The position numbers and the translations under genes are program-made. Shown here in pieces: positions 10,606-21,294 of a stretch of 64,000 bases of DNA. How positions within the stretch are numbered: the first letter of the stretch is position 1; every line of letters starts with the position of its first letter. Origin of the DNA: Adineta steineri. Taxonomy: Eukaryota; Rotifera; Eurotatoria; Adinetida; Adinetidae. The stretch is taken from assembly GCA_905250115.1 (NCBI GenBank), contig CAJNOI010000183.1, positions 62,001 through 126,000 of the forward strand, written 5' to 3'. The notes beneath the pieces are model-generated. The model was not told the DNA's origin, ran no database searches, and saw only the letters and a list, made by a program, of their open reading frames with translations.

Positions 10606-11751
10606 GGATTAGTAGTTACAAGCATCGCTCATTATTAACTATTTCAACTTTATTCACTGTGAGGATGTTATGTCTGATGGTTTAGATATAACTATGAATA
10701 TTGTTTCTTTTTTATGAACAGCTATTCTCATTCACGCCCATACCCTCAAGAGCTCATAATAGAGAGTTTTACGAGAGTTATCCTAATATTAAGAGTCAAA
10801 AATTAAGTGCTCGTATTTCCAAGATTTTTCTCGCAATTTTAATAATATCGATCTCAGGATAGCGTCAAAATGTACAGAACACTTGTCGCTACAACTTAAA
10901 AAAGCCGGTTCCTTGCTCACCTATCAATTGTACGGGAAAAAAATTATTGCAATTCAATTTCAAATAGAGTGGAAAAAAAGAAGTTTCTTTGTTCAAAAAC
11001 CTTACAAAGGGATCACGTCTGATCAAGTACATAATTTTACTACATATGCATACGTATGTATCATGAAACCTTTCCTAAGTTATTTTAGAAGGTGCCCAAA
11101 AACTCGAGGTCTCTAGACGTAAATTAGATTCTCGAGATCTATGCTAATCTTGGAACGAAAACTAAGGTAATATTTAGAATCAGCTCACTGAGCGACATTC
11201 GATCATATTTTAAAAGATTCGTTTTTGTGAAAGTTCATTTTTAAACATTCGTATTATCCTTTCACGAAAAAGTGAAGTGGTATTTAGAATCAGTACATCG
11301 AATTACATGAAGTGATATGTTGTATCTCAACATATTTCTCAACAAGAAAGTTTTCGAAAAACATTTTCATATTTTTGAAAACAATTTTCTGTGTAGTATA
11401 CTGTCGTTTTTAGTCAAATGAAAGTTATTTCTAAAGAAAAACAATCGCAGATCCATCTGTTTATGCGCAAGTCTTTCACTTTACGATGTTTTCGATTTAC
11501 AGAGAGTCTCCTATGCTCATGTACTGTTTCTCTTTTAATATAGAACTTGATAGTTAATGTAAGCTTCACATTTTTAGTCTACAAGGGGTGCCGCTGATAA
11601 CCTATTTCTATTTTTCTATGTCACTATACGTAAGACAAATTTAACGCCGCATCATATTTTTCAGTATAATTGTGACAAAGCATATTAAAGATATGAATTT
11701 TGCATCCTCACCGCATGTAAGTTGTGCTGATAAGCTTTTTCTCAAGGCGAG

Positions 11752-11760
11752 TATATATAT
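11752..11760 (+). promoter_or_regulatory. Candidate TATA box of the cupredoxin gene
   Basis: TATATATAT about 82 bp before the ATG at 11842, in a slightly less AT-rich setting (GGCGAG before, CACTTGCGC after). Spacing would allow a 50-60 nt leader. Confidence 0.45.
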
Positions 11761-11841
11761 TCACTTGCGCTCTGCAGGTAACATTATTCTAAATATTTTT
11801 CTCGTTCCTTATACCATCTACTAACTGCGTATCTACTACTT

Positions 11842-12348
11842 ATGGCTCGTTTATCAAACTTATTATTGGTTGTGTTGGCTGCTGCAACGATCTTTTGTGT
11901 TTCAGCAGATGTTTTATCATATACTGCTACTTTTGTTCAATGTGTTTCGAATGCAAGTTGTCCTCAAGGAAATCCAGGACGCTTCAATCGTACTTTCGCT
12001 TTGAATGATATCGTTAGCCCAAACTTATATTTAATGGTTGGTGATCAATTAGAATTTAAATTAGCCGTAAATGTTTCGATTCATCCGTTAACAATCTGCC
12101 AAAACAGTCCATTACCCAAATTCTGTCAAGGATCCAATGGTACTGATGTACTCAATGTTCCAATTACTGTAGCAGGTCAAACTACTTCTACTACTTTCAC
12201 TACTGCTGGTACTTATTATTATGGATGTAATTACCATCCTGGCATGGGTGCTACGATCACAGTATTCCCAAATAGTGTTGACAGTTCCTCAAGCAACCGT
12301 CATTCAAAGCGAGCAGTAGCTGCACGTTTTGGTGCTAGACATCAATAA
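11842..12348 (+). CDS. Secreted cupredoxin-like (plastocyanin-type) copper protein
   Basis: A single-exon 168-aa protein with a clear signal peptide (residues 1-22, cleavage near VSADV). The body is a compact cupredoxin fold. A type-1 copper site can be read: a His in SIHPLTIC (about residue 81), then Cys, His and Met in YYYGCNYHPGMGATITVF (about residues 130-145), the C-x2-H-x2-M order of blue copper proteins. Two further cysteines (TICQ, KFCQ) may form a disulphide. The C-terminus has a Ser-rich stretch and a dibasic HSKR. It probably carries electrons or copper outside the cell. AATAAA at 12475-12480 is a likely polyadenylation signal. Similar secreted cupredoxins are commoner in bacteria, archaea and plants than in animals. 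Confidence 0.85.
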   Translation: MARLSNLLLVVLAAATIFCVSADVLSYTATFVQCVSNASCPQGNPGRFNRTFALNDIVSPNLYLMVGDQLEFKLAVNVSIHPLTICQNSPLPKFCQGSNGTDVLNVPITVAGQTTSTTFTTAGTYYYGCNYHPGMGATITVFPNSVDSSSSNRHSKRAVAARFGARHQ

Positions 12349-12982
12349 TTTGCATCATTCTTGCTCATTACTATAATTACTTTACTTCCAATTATTTTCA
12401 TGTAAAGTCGATAATTTTCTCATCGACTAATGGTTTTTCTATTTAATATTCTGTAGCTCTTGATTTCTCTTTTTAATAAAGTACATATATACTTTATTTC
12501 ATGAATAAGACCGGATCAGTTGACCGGTATGATTAATTCTTCAATTTTTTTAAATTCTATACTAAGGTGGATGTGAGTATTGATCTGAGTGAGTAAGTAA
12601 GATTAAAAGAAACAAAAAAAGATAAATTCTGTTGAATCAGTTCATCTATTCACGATGCATGCCCTTCATTTTGAGAAAAATATATTCACAGTGGATATAT
12701 TTCAACAACAAGCACAAACTATTTCTAAATTGACAATAATGAAATCGGCACAAGAATCGAGTGTGGGTGTGAGTGATAGTGTGGATACGGCTTCAGGGTA
12801 ATTATACTATTATCACTCACACCCTTTTTTACAATTGTATTGTCGATTCTTTTTTCGGGCCAACTTTTGATTAAGAAAAAAAACTAAATATACATATACA
12901 AATGTTGTCTTTGTTTTATTAAAACGTAGAAAATTCCAAAAATAATATAATATACATAGAGAAGAGTTCTTAGTTTTTTTTA
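12349..12982. other. Convergent intergenic region with telomere-like tracts
   Basis: Lies between the 3' ends of the cupredoxin (+) and Arf A (-) genes. It holds the poly(A) signal at 12475-12480, a single-armed GT tract at 12547-12590 and the best hairpin of the window at 12760-12826. Confidence 0.55.
12760..12826. repeat. Telomere-like hairpin 7, perfect 14-bp arms
   Basis: GGGTGTGAGTGATA at 12765-12778 is exactly complementary to TATCACTCACACCC at 12811-12824, with a 32-base loop. It lies between convergent 3' ends of two genes. Confidence 0.8.
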
Positions 12983-13731
12983 TTAATGTCCATTTTGATG
13001 ATGTTTTTTAATGAGATTTGACATCTCAAGCATTCCTTCAAGTAAACCATCACCAGTTACTGCACATGCTGGTTGAATAAACCATTTATGTTTACCACCT
13101 AGTGTATTCAAACCTAATTTTTGAGCAATGTCTGAAGTTTTCATAGCATCTATACAAAGAAAATTTTAGACAAAAAAAAAACATGAGAAAAATATTTGAA
13201 TTTACTAGGCAAATCTTGTTTGTTAGCTAAAACAACAAGTGGCACACTAGACATATCAGGTGCTGAGAGAATACCATGAAGTTCTTCTCGAGCTTCATCA
13301 ATTCGTTCTTGATCGTTACTATCAATAACGAATATTAAACCATCGGTATTTGAATAGTAATGTCGCCAAAGGCGACGAATATTTTCTTGACCACCAACCT
13401 AATTAAAGAAAAGAAATGTAAATATAAAGTTAAATCGAGATTTCACTAGTTAATACATACATCCCAAACTTCAAATGAAACACCACGACATGGACTAACT
13501 CGTTCAACATTAAAACCTATCAAAATAAATAGGTAAATACGATAAAGATATCTAGTTAATATATATATATATACCAATCGTAGGAAGAGTTTCAAGATTC
13601 TCATTAAGTTTAACCTTATAGAGAATTGTTGTTTTACCAGCTGCATCAAGACCGAGCATTAGAATTCGTGATGATGGACCAGTATTGAATGACTCGTACA
13701 TTTCATACAAACGACTGACAAAAGGACCCAG
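12983..13731 (-). CDS. Arf-family small GTPase, paralogue A (apparent CTG start)
   Basis: Four exons, 13731-13575, 13516-13461, 13398-13206 and 13149-12983, with introns of 58, 62 and 56 bp, encode 190 aa. The P-loop is [11 protein letters not shown], switch 1 LPTIGFNVE, switch 2 [13 protein letters not shown], and the base-recognition motifs are NKQDLP and CAVTGDG, as in Arf proteins that steer vesicle budding. The codon matching Met1 of the neighbouring paralogue is CTG, followed by GGT (Gly2, the myristoylation site). An in-frame stop lies four codons upstream with no acceptor between, and the first downstream ATG would delete the N-terminal helix. The gene may therefore start at CTG (context AAA-CTG-G), or the base may be an error or a recent loss. 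All other residues are intact. Confidence 0.85.
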
Positions 13732-14501
13732 TTTTTTGTAATAATATTAGGTATGAAGTAATTGAAGAATGTTTTCGAATAATACATTATAAACGCGCGG
13801 TATTTAACGAAAGTTTAATTATTGCCACGTCGTTTAAGACACGTGAACAGCGTTGTAAACGGAAGAAAATTATTTCAATGACTCAGTTAACTGTAGAAAC
13901 GATGTATATTGTCTCACGTAAGCAACGTGTCGCAATTCTGTGATTCATCATTATTATGTTGAAATTACATGTGGAAGAAATGAAAAGAAAACCAATAACA
14001 TGATTCAATACACCGACGTATTCCATTTGCTTGTGAAATAATCGTTTTTCTTCATTTCAAAAAAAAAGTTTTGGTCATAGCATTGTTTACATAAAACTAA
14101 AGTTTAGGACATGAGCAAACATCTTACGTACTTGCTTAACAATGATTCATTCAAACTATGCCTTGTTTTTATGCTTAATAAATAATACGAGAGCGAAACT
14201 TTGTCCCTAGTAATCGTACACATCATTATTATATTTAGACAGTATTCAAAACATTTTGTTGAGTTTAAAGGTTTTCTCAATAGATAAGCAAGAGTTGAAT
14301 GAATTTTGTACTATAGTTGATGATATATAGTTTATTTACATAATAAAAAAGCACTTGCTGCTGTCCTTTTCTCACTGAGAATTGGCTGAACATTTGAAAG
14401 TGATCTTTTGAATTTGAAGAAAATATTTTTATATGTAACTTTTATATATGTTTTATTTAAATATCATTATATACACAAAAAAAAGAAGATGAGAATAAAT
14501 T
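13732..14501. other. Intergenic between the Arf paralogues
   Basis: Contains the upstream region of Arf A and the 3' flank of Arf B. AT-rich; no open frame, repeat or RNA structure was recognised. Confidence 0.5.
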
Positions 14502-15124
14502 TTAGTTATGAGTAAGTTTTCGATTTTCTTTTATCATATTTGATAATTGTTGCATTGCTTCAACAAGACCCTCGCCATTAACAGCACATGCCGATTGAAT
14601 ATACCAACGTCGTCTTGAAATTGAATATAAACTAAGATGTTCAATAAGTTCACTTGGTTTAATAGCTGTTGGTAAATCAGATTTATTTGCAATGATGACG
14701 AATGGTACCGATGACATACTTTCATCGGTAACAATACTAAAAAGTTCATTACGTGCTTCTTTAAATCGATCATGATCTGATGAATCAACAACAAAAAGAA
14801 GTCCATCTGTATTCTCAAAATAATGTCTATATAATGGACGTATTTTATCTTGTCCACCAATATCCCAAACTGTAAATGAAATTCCCGGAGCAGGTGTTAC
14901 TGTTTCAACATTAAAACCTAGATAATAAAAATAAGAAACAAGAAATAAAGACTAGTTTATTATTTACCAATCGTTGGAATAGTTTGAACAGTTTCATTAA
15001 GTTTTACTTTATATAAAATAGTTGTTTTTCCAGCTGCATCAAGACCAAGCATAAGAATACGAGAAGGTGTATCACTCGAAAATGCAGTTAATGCTTCATA
15101 TAATCGACTGATAAGATTACCCAT
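14502..15124 (-). CDS. Arf-family small GTPase, paralogue B
   Basis: Two exons, 15124-14968 and 14917-14502, with a 50-bp intron, encode 190 aa, the same length as paralogue A. The start is [10 protein letters not shown]; Gly2 is the expected myristoylation site. GTPase motifs are [39 protein letters not shown] (Ser replacing the usual Gln) and CAVNGEG. It should cycle between cytosol and Golgi or endosomal membranes. Its one intron sits at the same place as intron 1 of paralogue A (after PTIG), while the other two introns of A are absent here. Both genes point the same way, consistent with an old tandem duplication. Confidence 0.92.
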
Positions 15125-15806
15125 TGCTTTTGTAAAAACTTTGTGTTTCAAATAAAATCCAAATCACATATATAGTTGAAGAAATCTATTCAACGTGGAC
15201 ATAATGACTAACGTGTTCTCTTTCTTGCATTCCTATGATGACGTGGATGTGTATTGAGCAATAACATGAAAGCGTAATTAAAATTTTATAATCAAATTTT
15301 GTTCATATTTGGAATAATTTTAGATGAACGGGAGTAGTAGAACATGTTGGCTTTTAGTAGTAGCAGATGGTCACGGTGTTGCTTTCGTTGGATATTGTGT
15401 GTAGTTTGATTGAAAAAGACGACGTGCACCGGATTTTCATGAAAAATTAAAAGCTAGTTAGTATTATTCTAGTTTTTGTTTCTAAAATAAGTAATCTAAG
15501 AAAAATATCCTCTCTTTGAGCAGAGTTGCTAAAAATAAATTTAAAGAGTGGGTATGAATGCAAGTGCCAGTTAAATACAGTATCCATATCCACACCAACA
15601 CTTATCTACTGCCACACCCTCTAGCCTTACGAGTGAAGATGGCGTGAATTAGATATAACTATGATAATAGGAATTGTTTTCAGTTTATTCATGAAGGCAA
15701 TAATACAATCACAGATTAGTTTCAAAATTTTGTTGTACGTATTACAATTGCAGAAAAGAAAATACATGCGTTTTGAGAAATGTTTAAAACTAAAAGTGTT
15801 ATTATC
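15125..15806. other. Intergenic; one telomere-like hairpin
   Basis: Holds the upstream region of Arf B and a hairpin at 15547-15622. A small open frame at 15661-15909 runs antisense into the neighbouring gene and is not credible. Confidence 0.5.
15547..15622. repeat. Telomere-like hairpin 8
   Basis: GTGGGTATGAATG on the left; CCATATCCACACC and GCCACACCCTC on the right. A loose member with two C-rich tracts. Confidence 0.5.
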
Positions 15807-16773
15807 TTATAGATCTAAGTTATCTTTTTTCTGCTTTGTTTTTGTGTCAAACTGCATCACTATGTCATCATCATATAAGACGTCATTATCAACTTCAATT
15901 CCGAGGTGATCTTGAATTCGTCGAGTAAAACCGGAAACAATAGCAGTATTAATTCCATTTTCTCGATTTCGTATCGTTCTCGACAGCACTGGCAATCCTT
16001 TCAGTGATTGCAGATCTTTAACGACAAGTAATTTCATTTGATAATATCCATCTATGTCTGGTCCAGGCTTTTCTCCATAATTAACAAGTGAAACATGCCC
16101 GTCATCCTCCGTATCTGTTCTACCAAATACATATGTCGGCGTGCCACCTTTAGATTGACTTTTTTCTAAATGATAGTATGCAACGACTTTCATTTTTTCG
16201 AAATCTTCAGAATTTAGATACTCCAATGGTGGTGTTGATTCGTAGACTGTCCATTCATATAGTTTCATTATATCATCTGAATTTTTATAAAACTGAACTT
16301 CAGAATAAAATTCTGTTGCGGTAACCAAATATTCAGCATTCCGTTCCCTAGATGTGACTGCAAACATATCACGAAGAAAACCTCGCTCACTATCCTGAGG
16401 CTTCAATGGTAGTTGTTTTAATTTTCGACTGATTTCGTTAGATTTCAAACGATATAATGCAATCTGTGCCACATCTGTATTATATTCATGAGTGCTAGAT
16501 GCAGCTTTCAATTCATCTGGTAAAATCACCGATCCACATAGAAGTGCTTTCGAGCAGAGTGCAAGCAAGTCTGGTGATAGAATCGAATTAGAAGCAATGA
16601 CGTCATCGAGTTCATCTAAAATAGGATCAATATCAATGAACAAATCAGTGATGTCGCTTGTTGTGTAGCGAAAACCCGAACTAGAAGAAAAAGAAAAGTG
16701 AAAATGAATCATTTTAATATATTTTGTCAACAAATCTTTACGATGTGAGTATGATAAGAATGAAGAGAAGCAT
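15807..16773 (-). CDS. Unrecognised secreted protein
   Basis: Two exons are inferred: 16773-16742 (ATG plus a signal-like start, MLLFILIILTSSGFRY across the junction) and 16680-15807, with a 61-bp GT-AG intron carrying a long pyrimidine tract. The product is 301 aa. An unspliced start at 16712 is possible but would encode a Phe/Ser run that looks like intron. The mature protein is mixed alpha/beta in feel, with acidic stretches (LDELDD, DNDVLYDDD) and a charged C-terminus (DTKTKQKKDNLDL). I recognise no domain, no metal site and no repeats. Location outside the cell or in the secretory pathway is inferred from the N-terminus. Confidence 0.65.
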
Positions 16774-17285
16774 GGGTTGTGCTTGTTCGTTGTGTTATTG
16801 TTTTTCTATTAATAAAGAAATATGTAAAAAAAAGATTTATATACTTTGATGGATATATGTATAGTGTCTCTTCTATTTGGTTCTGTCACAAATCTGGAAA
16901 AAGTCATTCTCATTTTAATATTTTCCTACTGGGGAAACAAAACAAAATATCTATAACTGATACAATGATCCGTACAACTAGATCAGATAAAAGGAATTAA
17001 GTTCCTTGACGGAATTCAGATAACTGATAAGAGAAATTATAGAGATCTTGAAAATGTGTTTTGAGACAGTTTCATACAGCATCTATCTTATCAAATGAAA
17101 GGACTGTCTCTATCTCTAGCTTATCAAAAACAATTCTGAATATATTCTCAAATAGTCACTTTATAAGTACATAACTGAGCTTGGAAAAAACCAACGTATT
17201 TCGAAAGAAAGATGAATCACATGAAAGATAAGAACGATTACGAATACTTGAAAATGACGGCAAGGGAAAAAGAAGAAAAAAAACC

Positions 17286-17373
17286 GGTGTGGTGTGTATG
17301 TGTTGACATGATTGTGCAATGGTGCTAGGTGAAAACAGTCTCCGCACCCACACCCACCTCACCCATACCCTGG
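17286..17373. repeat. Telomere-like hairpin 9
   Basis: GGTGTGGTGTGTATGTG on the left and GCACCCACACCCACC with CACCCATACCC on the right. The right arm has the longest uninterrupted C/A telomere-like run in the window. Confidence 0.6.
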
Positions 17374-17492
17374 TTAACCGTAGTGAATAATTTAATTATA
17401 TATGGAATTATCAATCGTAAAGCAATGATTGAACCACCATATTTAGCTAAAAGTCATGTAAGTATATAAATAAAACCATGATATTCAATCAT

Positions 17493-17509
17493 TGTAGGGT
17501 GTGGGTGTG
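17493..17509. repeat. Telomere-like GT tract broken by the assembly gap
   Basis: TAGGGTGTGGGTGTG stops exactly at the first N. The matching arm is presumably in the missing sequence. Confidence 0.55.
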
Positions 17510-17609
17510 NNNNNNNNNNNNNNNNNNNNNNNNNNNNNNNNNNNNNNNNNNNNNNNNNNNNNNNNNNNNNNNNNNNNNNNNNNNNNNNNNNNNNNNNNNN
17601 NNNNNNNNN
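17510..17609. other. Assembly gap (100 N)
   Basis: A run of exactly 100 N, a conventional placeholder, so the true missing length is unknown. It begins at the end of a GTGTGGGTGTG tract. Confidence 0.95.
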
Positions 17610-18128
17610 TTTCATTTCTTCTTCTCATTCTCTCAGGTAACAATTGAAAATTATCTACATAATGGATTTTTCTTGTTTAACAACAATTCAAATTCTTTTC
17701 ATCAAGTTAACTTACATTATCAGTATAAAAAAAATCGGTTCATTTGATTAAATCATAGTGGAGATAACAAAACTTTTTATTATACTGTTATTTACGATCT
17801 GTTCTATATAGCAATTCGTAAACTGTAATATACAATTTGTTGAAATAGATAAAAAGCAAAATAGAATTTATGTTAATAATGAGAAGAATATATCGAGATA
17901 TTTTAATAATATAAATATCATAAACGTAATATTAAGAAACTATCAGCCATTGTTTAATTTGATTTATTCGAAAGAGTTCCGTTGCATATCTGTACTTCTA
18001 GTTAATAACGCGATGTGAAATTTAATTCAAAGTAAAAACTAAAACTAATAGCATTGAAAGAATGATAATATTCTCTTGTGTATTAATTCAACACAAAAAA
18101 GATTTCAAATATAAATTTTAAGATTTTA

Positions 18129-18835
18129 TTATTTAGAATGTATTGAATTTTTTAAAGCACGTCGAATACCGTCAATTTCATTAAGAATAATATCACATTG
18201 AGGTCGATTAACTAATACTTTTGGAATACTACCACCTGGATCCGCATATTGTAAATATGTATAAAGAAAACCAGGTGCATCTTTACTTGTTTCAATAAGA
18301 TGTGCACCTTTATACGTTGCTCGTACAAATTTACCACTTGAATCAATTGCTTCGGGTATGTCGACTGATCGATAACTAAGAATAAATCCATTGTCAAGAT
18401 TACGTCGTACTTTAATGTAACACATATCACGACCAGAAGTTAGTATTGATGGTGATGCATATCTTCAAGAAGAAGAAAAAAAGTACAAAATAAAAATTTT
18501 TAAATTAAATCCTACTGAAAATAACAAATTTCACTACGACCATCATCATTCTTACGAACAATTCTACCATCCAAATAAAGTGCATGCCATTCAGAATGAC
18601 GTTGTTGTAAACTAGCATCAAGTAAATCATCAATATTTGCTAATGAACCATCATCTATATATGCTACCAATTTAATCCACCAAATAGGATCATCTGGAGT
18701 TTTATAAACATAACATATATCATCATTATGATGTGCACCATGTTTATATACTTCCCATACATCTGTATTTTTAATTAATGCTAAATCATCATCTATATAA
18801 CCATCGAGTGTTGTTGCATCATATTCATCAGCCAT
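18129..18835 (-). CDS. START-domain lipid-transfer protein
   Basis: Two exons, 18835-18516 and 18462-18129, with a 53-bp intron, give 217 aa from the ATG at 18833-18835. The whole protein is about one START domain long. Recognisable parts are DVWEVYKHG near residue 26, the central RHSEWHALY, then GRDMCYIKVRR, NGFILSYRSVDIPE and the C-terminal TYLQYADPGGSIPKVLVNR, which matches the conserved DPxGxIPxxLxN end of the fold. START proteins bind a phospholipid, sterol or ceramide in a deep pocket and move it between membranes. The short single-domain form recalls PCTP or STARD10; the ligand cannot be told. There is no signal peptide, so it is probably cytosolic. Confidence 0.82.
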
Positions 18836-20067
18836 GTGACTTGCTTATTATTACTTTTCGTTCTTCACGTATGCACACCTCACTTCTTCGTTCGTACTAT
18901 CGAATGTATATGTATATATATAGTTTGCTTGCTGTTTAATTTTTTTTTCTACCGTACCTTCACATGTGTACTTAATGATCGGTTGCAATACATATTTTGT
19001 TTATCATATATATGTGTACGAAAATTTATAATAGAAAATATTTCGTTTTTTTTTTATTTTACATTAGTTTTGATATAATAATTAATAAAAGAAAAAGATT
19101 TTTAAGTTAATTGTATTTATTTTTATCATTGTAATTGATATTGCTTGTAGACAACGAAAAATGAATAAAAGAATATATCTTTGTAGGTTAGAAATAAATT
19201 CTTATTTATTTTAAAATGACCCTGGACATACTTTTATCTTACTTGAAAGATATCGTCCTTTACTTTTATCTTAGAGAATATAAAGAATAGAATAATGATC
19301 GAACGCATGTATACTTTTATCATTCCTCTTGCTTAAAAAAACGCCTGTAAAGTATGTTTGACTATAAAATAATCATTTCTCTTTTTAAAAACAATGAGAA
19401 TTGTGAAGAATTAGAGAAAAAAGATATATAATAATTTAATAAAAATAATATCGTTAGTAGATTTTAAAAAAATACAATTCATAAATAAACATAAAATCAT
19501 ATTGAAATATACTTAAATATAAAAATCTGGCTTGTTATATAATATCATATAACTAAGAGAAAAATAAAAAAAGAGAATATCAATACTAGAATTATATTTA
19601 CGACTCAATTAAATTAGTAATATAGATTTAAGTTTTTTTCAATGAAAGAAAGAAATGAGAACAATATATAAACAGAGACAAGCTTGACAACAAAGATTTC
19701 TTCCTAACGATGAGGTAATTGATCGCATGTGGCCAGTTAAAATATATTTCTAATGTTTAAAGAGGAGGTTTTCTTTTAGGTAATTATGTATGTCTATGGA
19801 TAACGCAAATCACATGTTGGATCAAGTCAAAAATAAAATATATTATTCACCTTTTCGTTCTGCACACATGTACATCTGAATCAGTTTAGTTGAATTACGA
19901 CACAACTCAATGTAATTGGTGAATTAGTATTAAGATTCTATCTCGTCTTCCATATATTTTTATTGTAGAATGAGTAGATAATATAACAGCAACTATTTGT
20001 TACATGAAATAGTAAACATTATTTACAATTCTACGTTAATTTATAGATAAATTTTGCACGTGTTAAT
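18836..20067. other. Divergent promoter region, AT-rich
   Basis: Between the START gene (-) and the DUF4334 gene (+), so it holds both promoters. Very AT-rich with runs of A and T; no repeat, RNA gene or credible open frame was seen. Confidence 0.5.
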
Positions 20068-20673
20068 ATGTCAAGGTATGTTTATATAAAATTTCTTTAA
20101 TGTATAATTATATTTGTAGCAATCCCGAAGAAGAATTCTTAAAACTCACTCAACAGAACGGAAAAATCGATGCCGACACTGTTACACAACTCTATGATCA
20201 GTTAAAATCAATTGAGCCTAGTTTCTTATGCAAAGATGGTGGCGAATGGGAAGGTGGATGTTTTGATACTGGTCATTCAGGTATTGAAATGTTAAAGAAA
20301 ATGAATTGGGCAGGTGAAACATTCAAGTCAGAAAATGATGTAGACACAGTAATGATATATGATCAAGATGGCAAACGTGTTTGGCTCAAAGAATATGGTA
20401 ATGCACAGGTGAACTATTTTTACATCTAATTCAAATGACTTTTTTGTTTCATTATTTTATAAATTCGTTGTTTAGTTACGTGAAATTAAATTTCGTGGTA
20501 AAGTATCAACTGCAATGGTATATGATAATTACCCTATTATCGATCATTTTCGTTATGTCAATGATAATATGGTAGTAGGTGCCATGGATAATAAGCTAAA
20601 ACCTGCAGAGCAACATGGTACACTTTATTTTTTTCTTACACGTGGTATTAATTCCTTGAAAAAAAATCAATGA
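20068..20673 (+). CDS. GXWXG / DUF4334 domain protein
   Basis: Three exons are inferred: a tiny 8-nt first exon at 20068-20075 (MSS across the junction), 20120-20408 and 20476-20673, with introns of 44 and 67 bp; 164 aa. The first part carries CKDGGEWEGGCFDTGHSG, the GXWXG motif region, and the second part matches the paired DUF4334 region (LREIKFRGKVSTAMVYDNYP, then IIDHFRYVN and GAMDNK). Members are found mainly in bacteria and fungi; the biochemical role is poorly known, with a lipocalin-like fold suggested. There is no signal peptide. Because the ATG lies in an 8-nt exon, the start is less certain than the rest. The patchy animal distribution would fit horizontal acquisition. Confidence 0.8.
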
Positions 20674-21294
20674 ATTAAGATTTGTGATGGAATTAGAACA
20701 GAATATATTTTATTACTTTCTTACTCGAAAATATATAAGAAAATAAATGAACCTATCATGTAATAATCTTTAGAATATGATGATGATACATAAAATTCGA
20801 GACAATATTTATATTCATTCATTATGCATCGATAATAAAATTTTCTTCAAATATTTAATACAAAGATTATTAGACTTTTTATATATTCTATCATTCTATT
20901 TTTTGGTAATCCTCATTGCCCGGAAATGATTCGTATATATGAGCTCGAGAACATTAAATTTTTTTCTTGCTGAATAATATACCTTTCTGACGATAATTTT
21001 TACAATATGAGCAGAAAGTATAATATAGGTAGAAGCATACATCTTGATTTCTTTTTCAATCAAATAAAATAGTCGTTTATGGTATTGTCAAACACACCGC
21101 ATTCCTTTCGATTATATATTTATCTATGTATATTATTTCTTGATTTTTTCTCTCTCTTTACCATCTTCTATAAAAACGAAAGAAAGATAAAGTGAAAGAG
21201 TAATAAAAATGTAAAAGCCTTCTGTTAGGTATATAACTCGTTATAAAAGATCCGTTAACAATTCAATAGAACAAAATACATTGTATAGAGTGCA
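20674..21294. other. Intergenic
   Basis: AT-rich upstream region of the glycosidase gene. No structure was noticed beyond poly-A and poly-T runs. Confidence 0.5.

Larger units (their letters stand above)
8605..11841. other. Long gene-poor stretch with one hairpin and a possible coding remnant
   Basis: A 3.2-kb stretch without a supported gene. It holds the hairpin at 9822-9887, an unrecognised 99-codon frame at 10306-10605, half-hairpin tracts around 10725-10752, and two copies of TATTTAGAATCAG about 110 bp apart near 11.17 and 11.28 kb. The last few hundred bases should contain the cupredoxin promoter. Confidence 0.5.
16774..18128. other. Intergenic with telomere-like tracts and an assembly gap
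   Basis: AT-rich sequence containing the hairpin at 17286-17373, a second GT tract at 17493-17509 and a run of 100 unknown bases. No coding sequence was found. Confidence 0.5.

Noticed and set aside
11170-11305. Direct repeat of TATTTAGAATCAG
   Set aside because: Only a short word in two copies; could be chance and no larger unit could be seen.
17156-17362. 68-codon frame over a telomere-like hairpin
   Set aside because: The translation simply reads the GT/CA repeats; not a protein.
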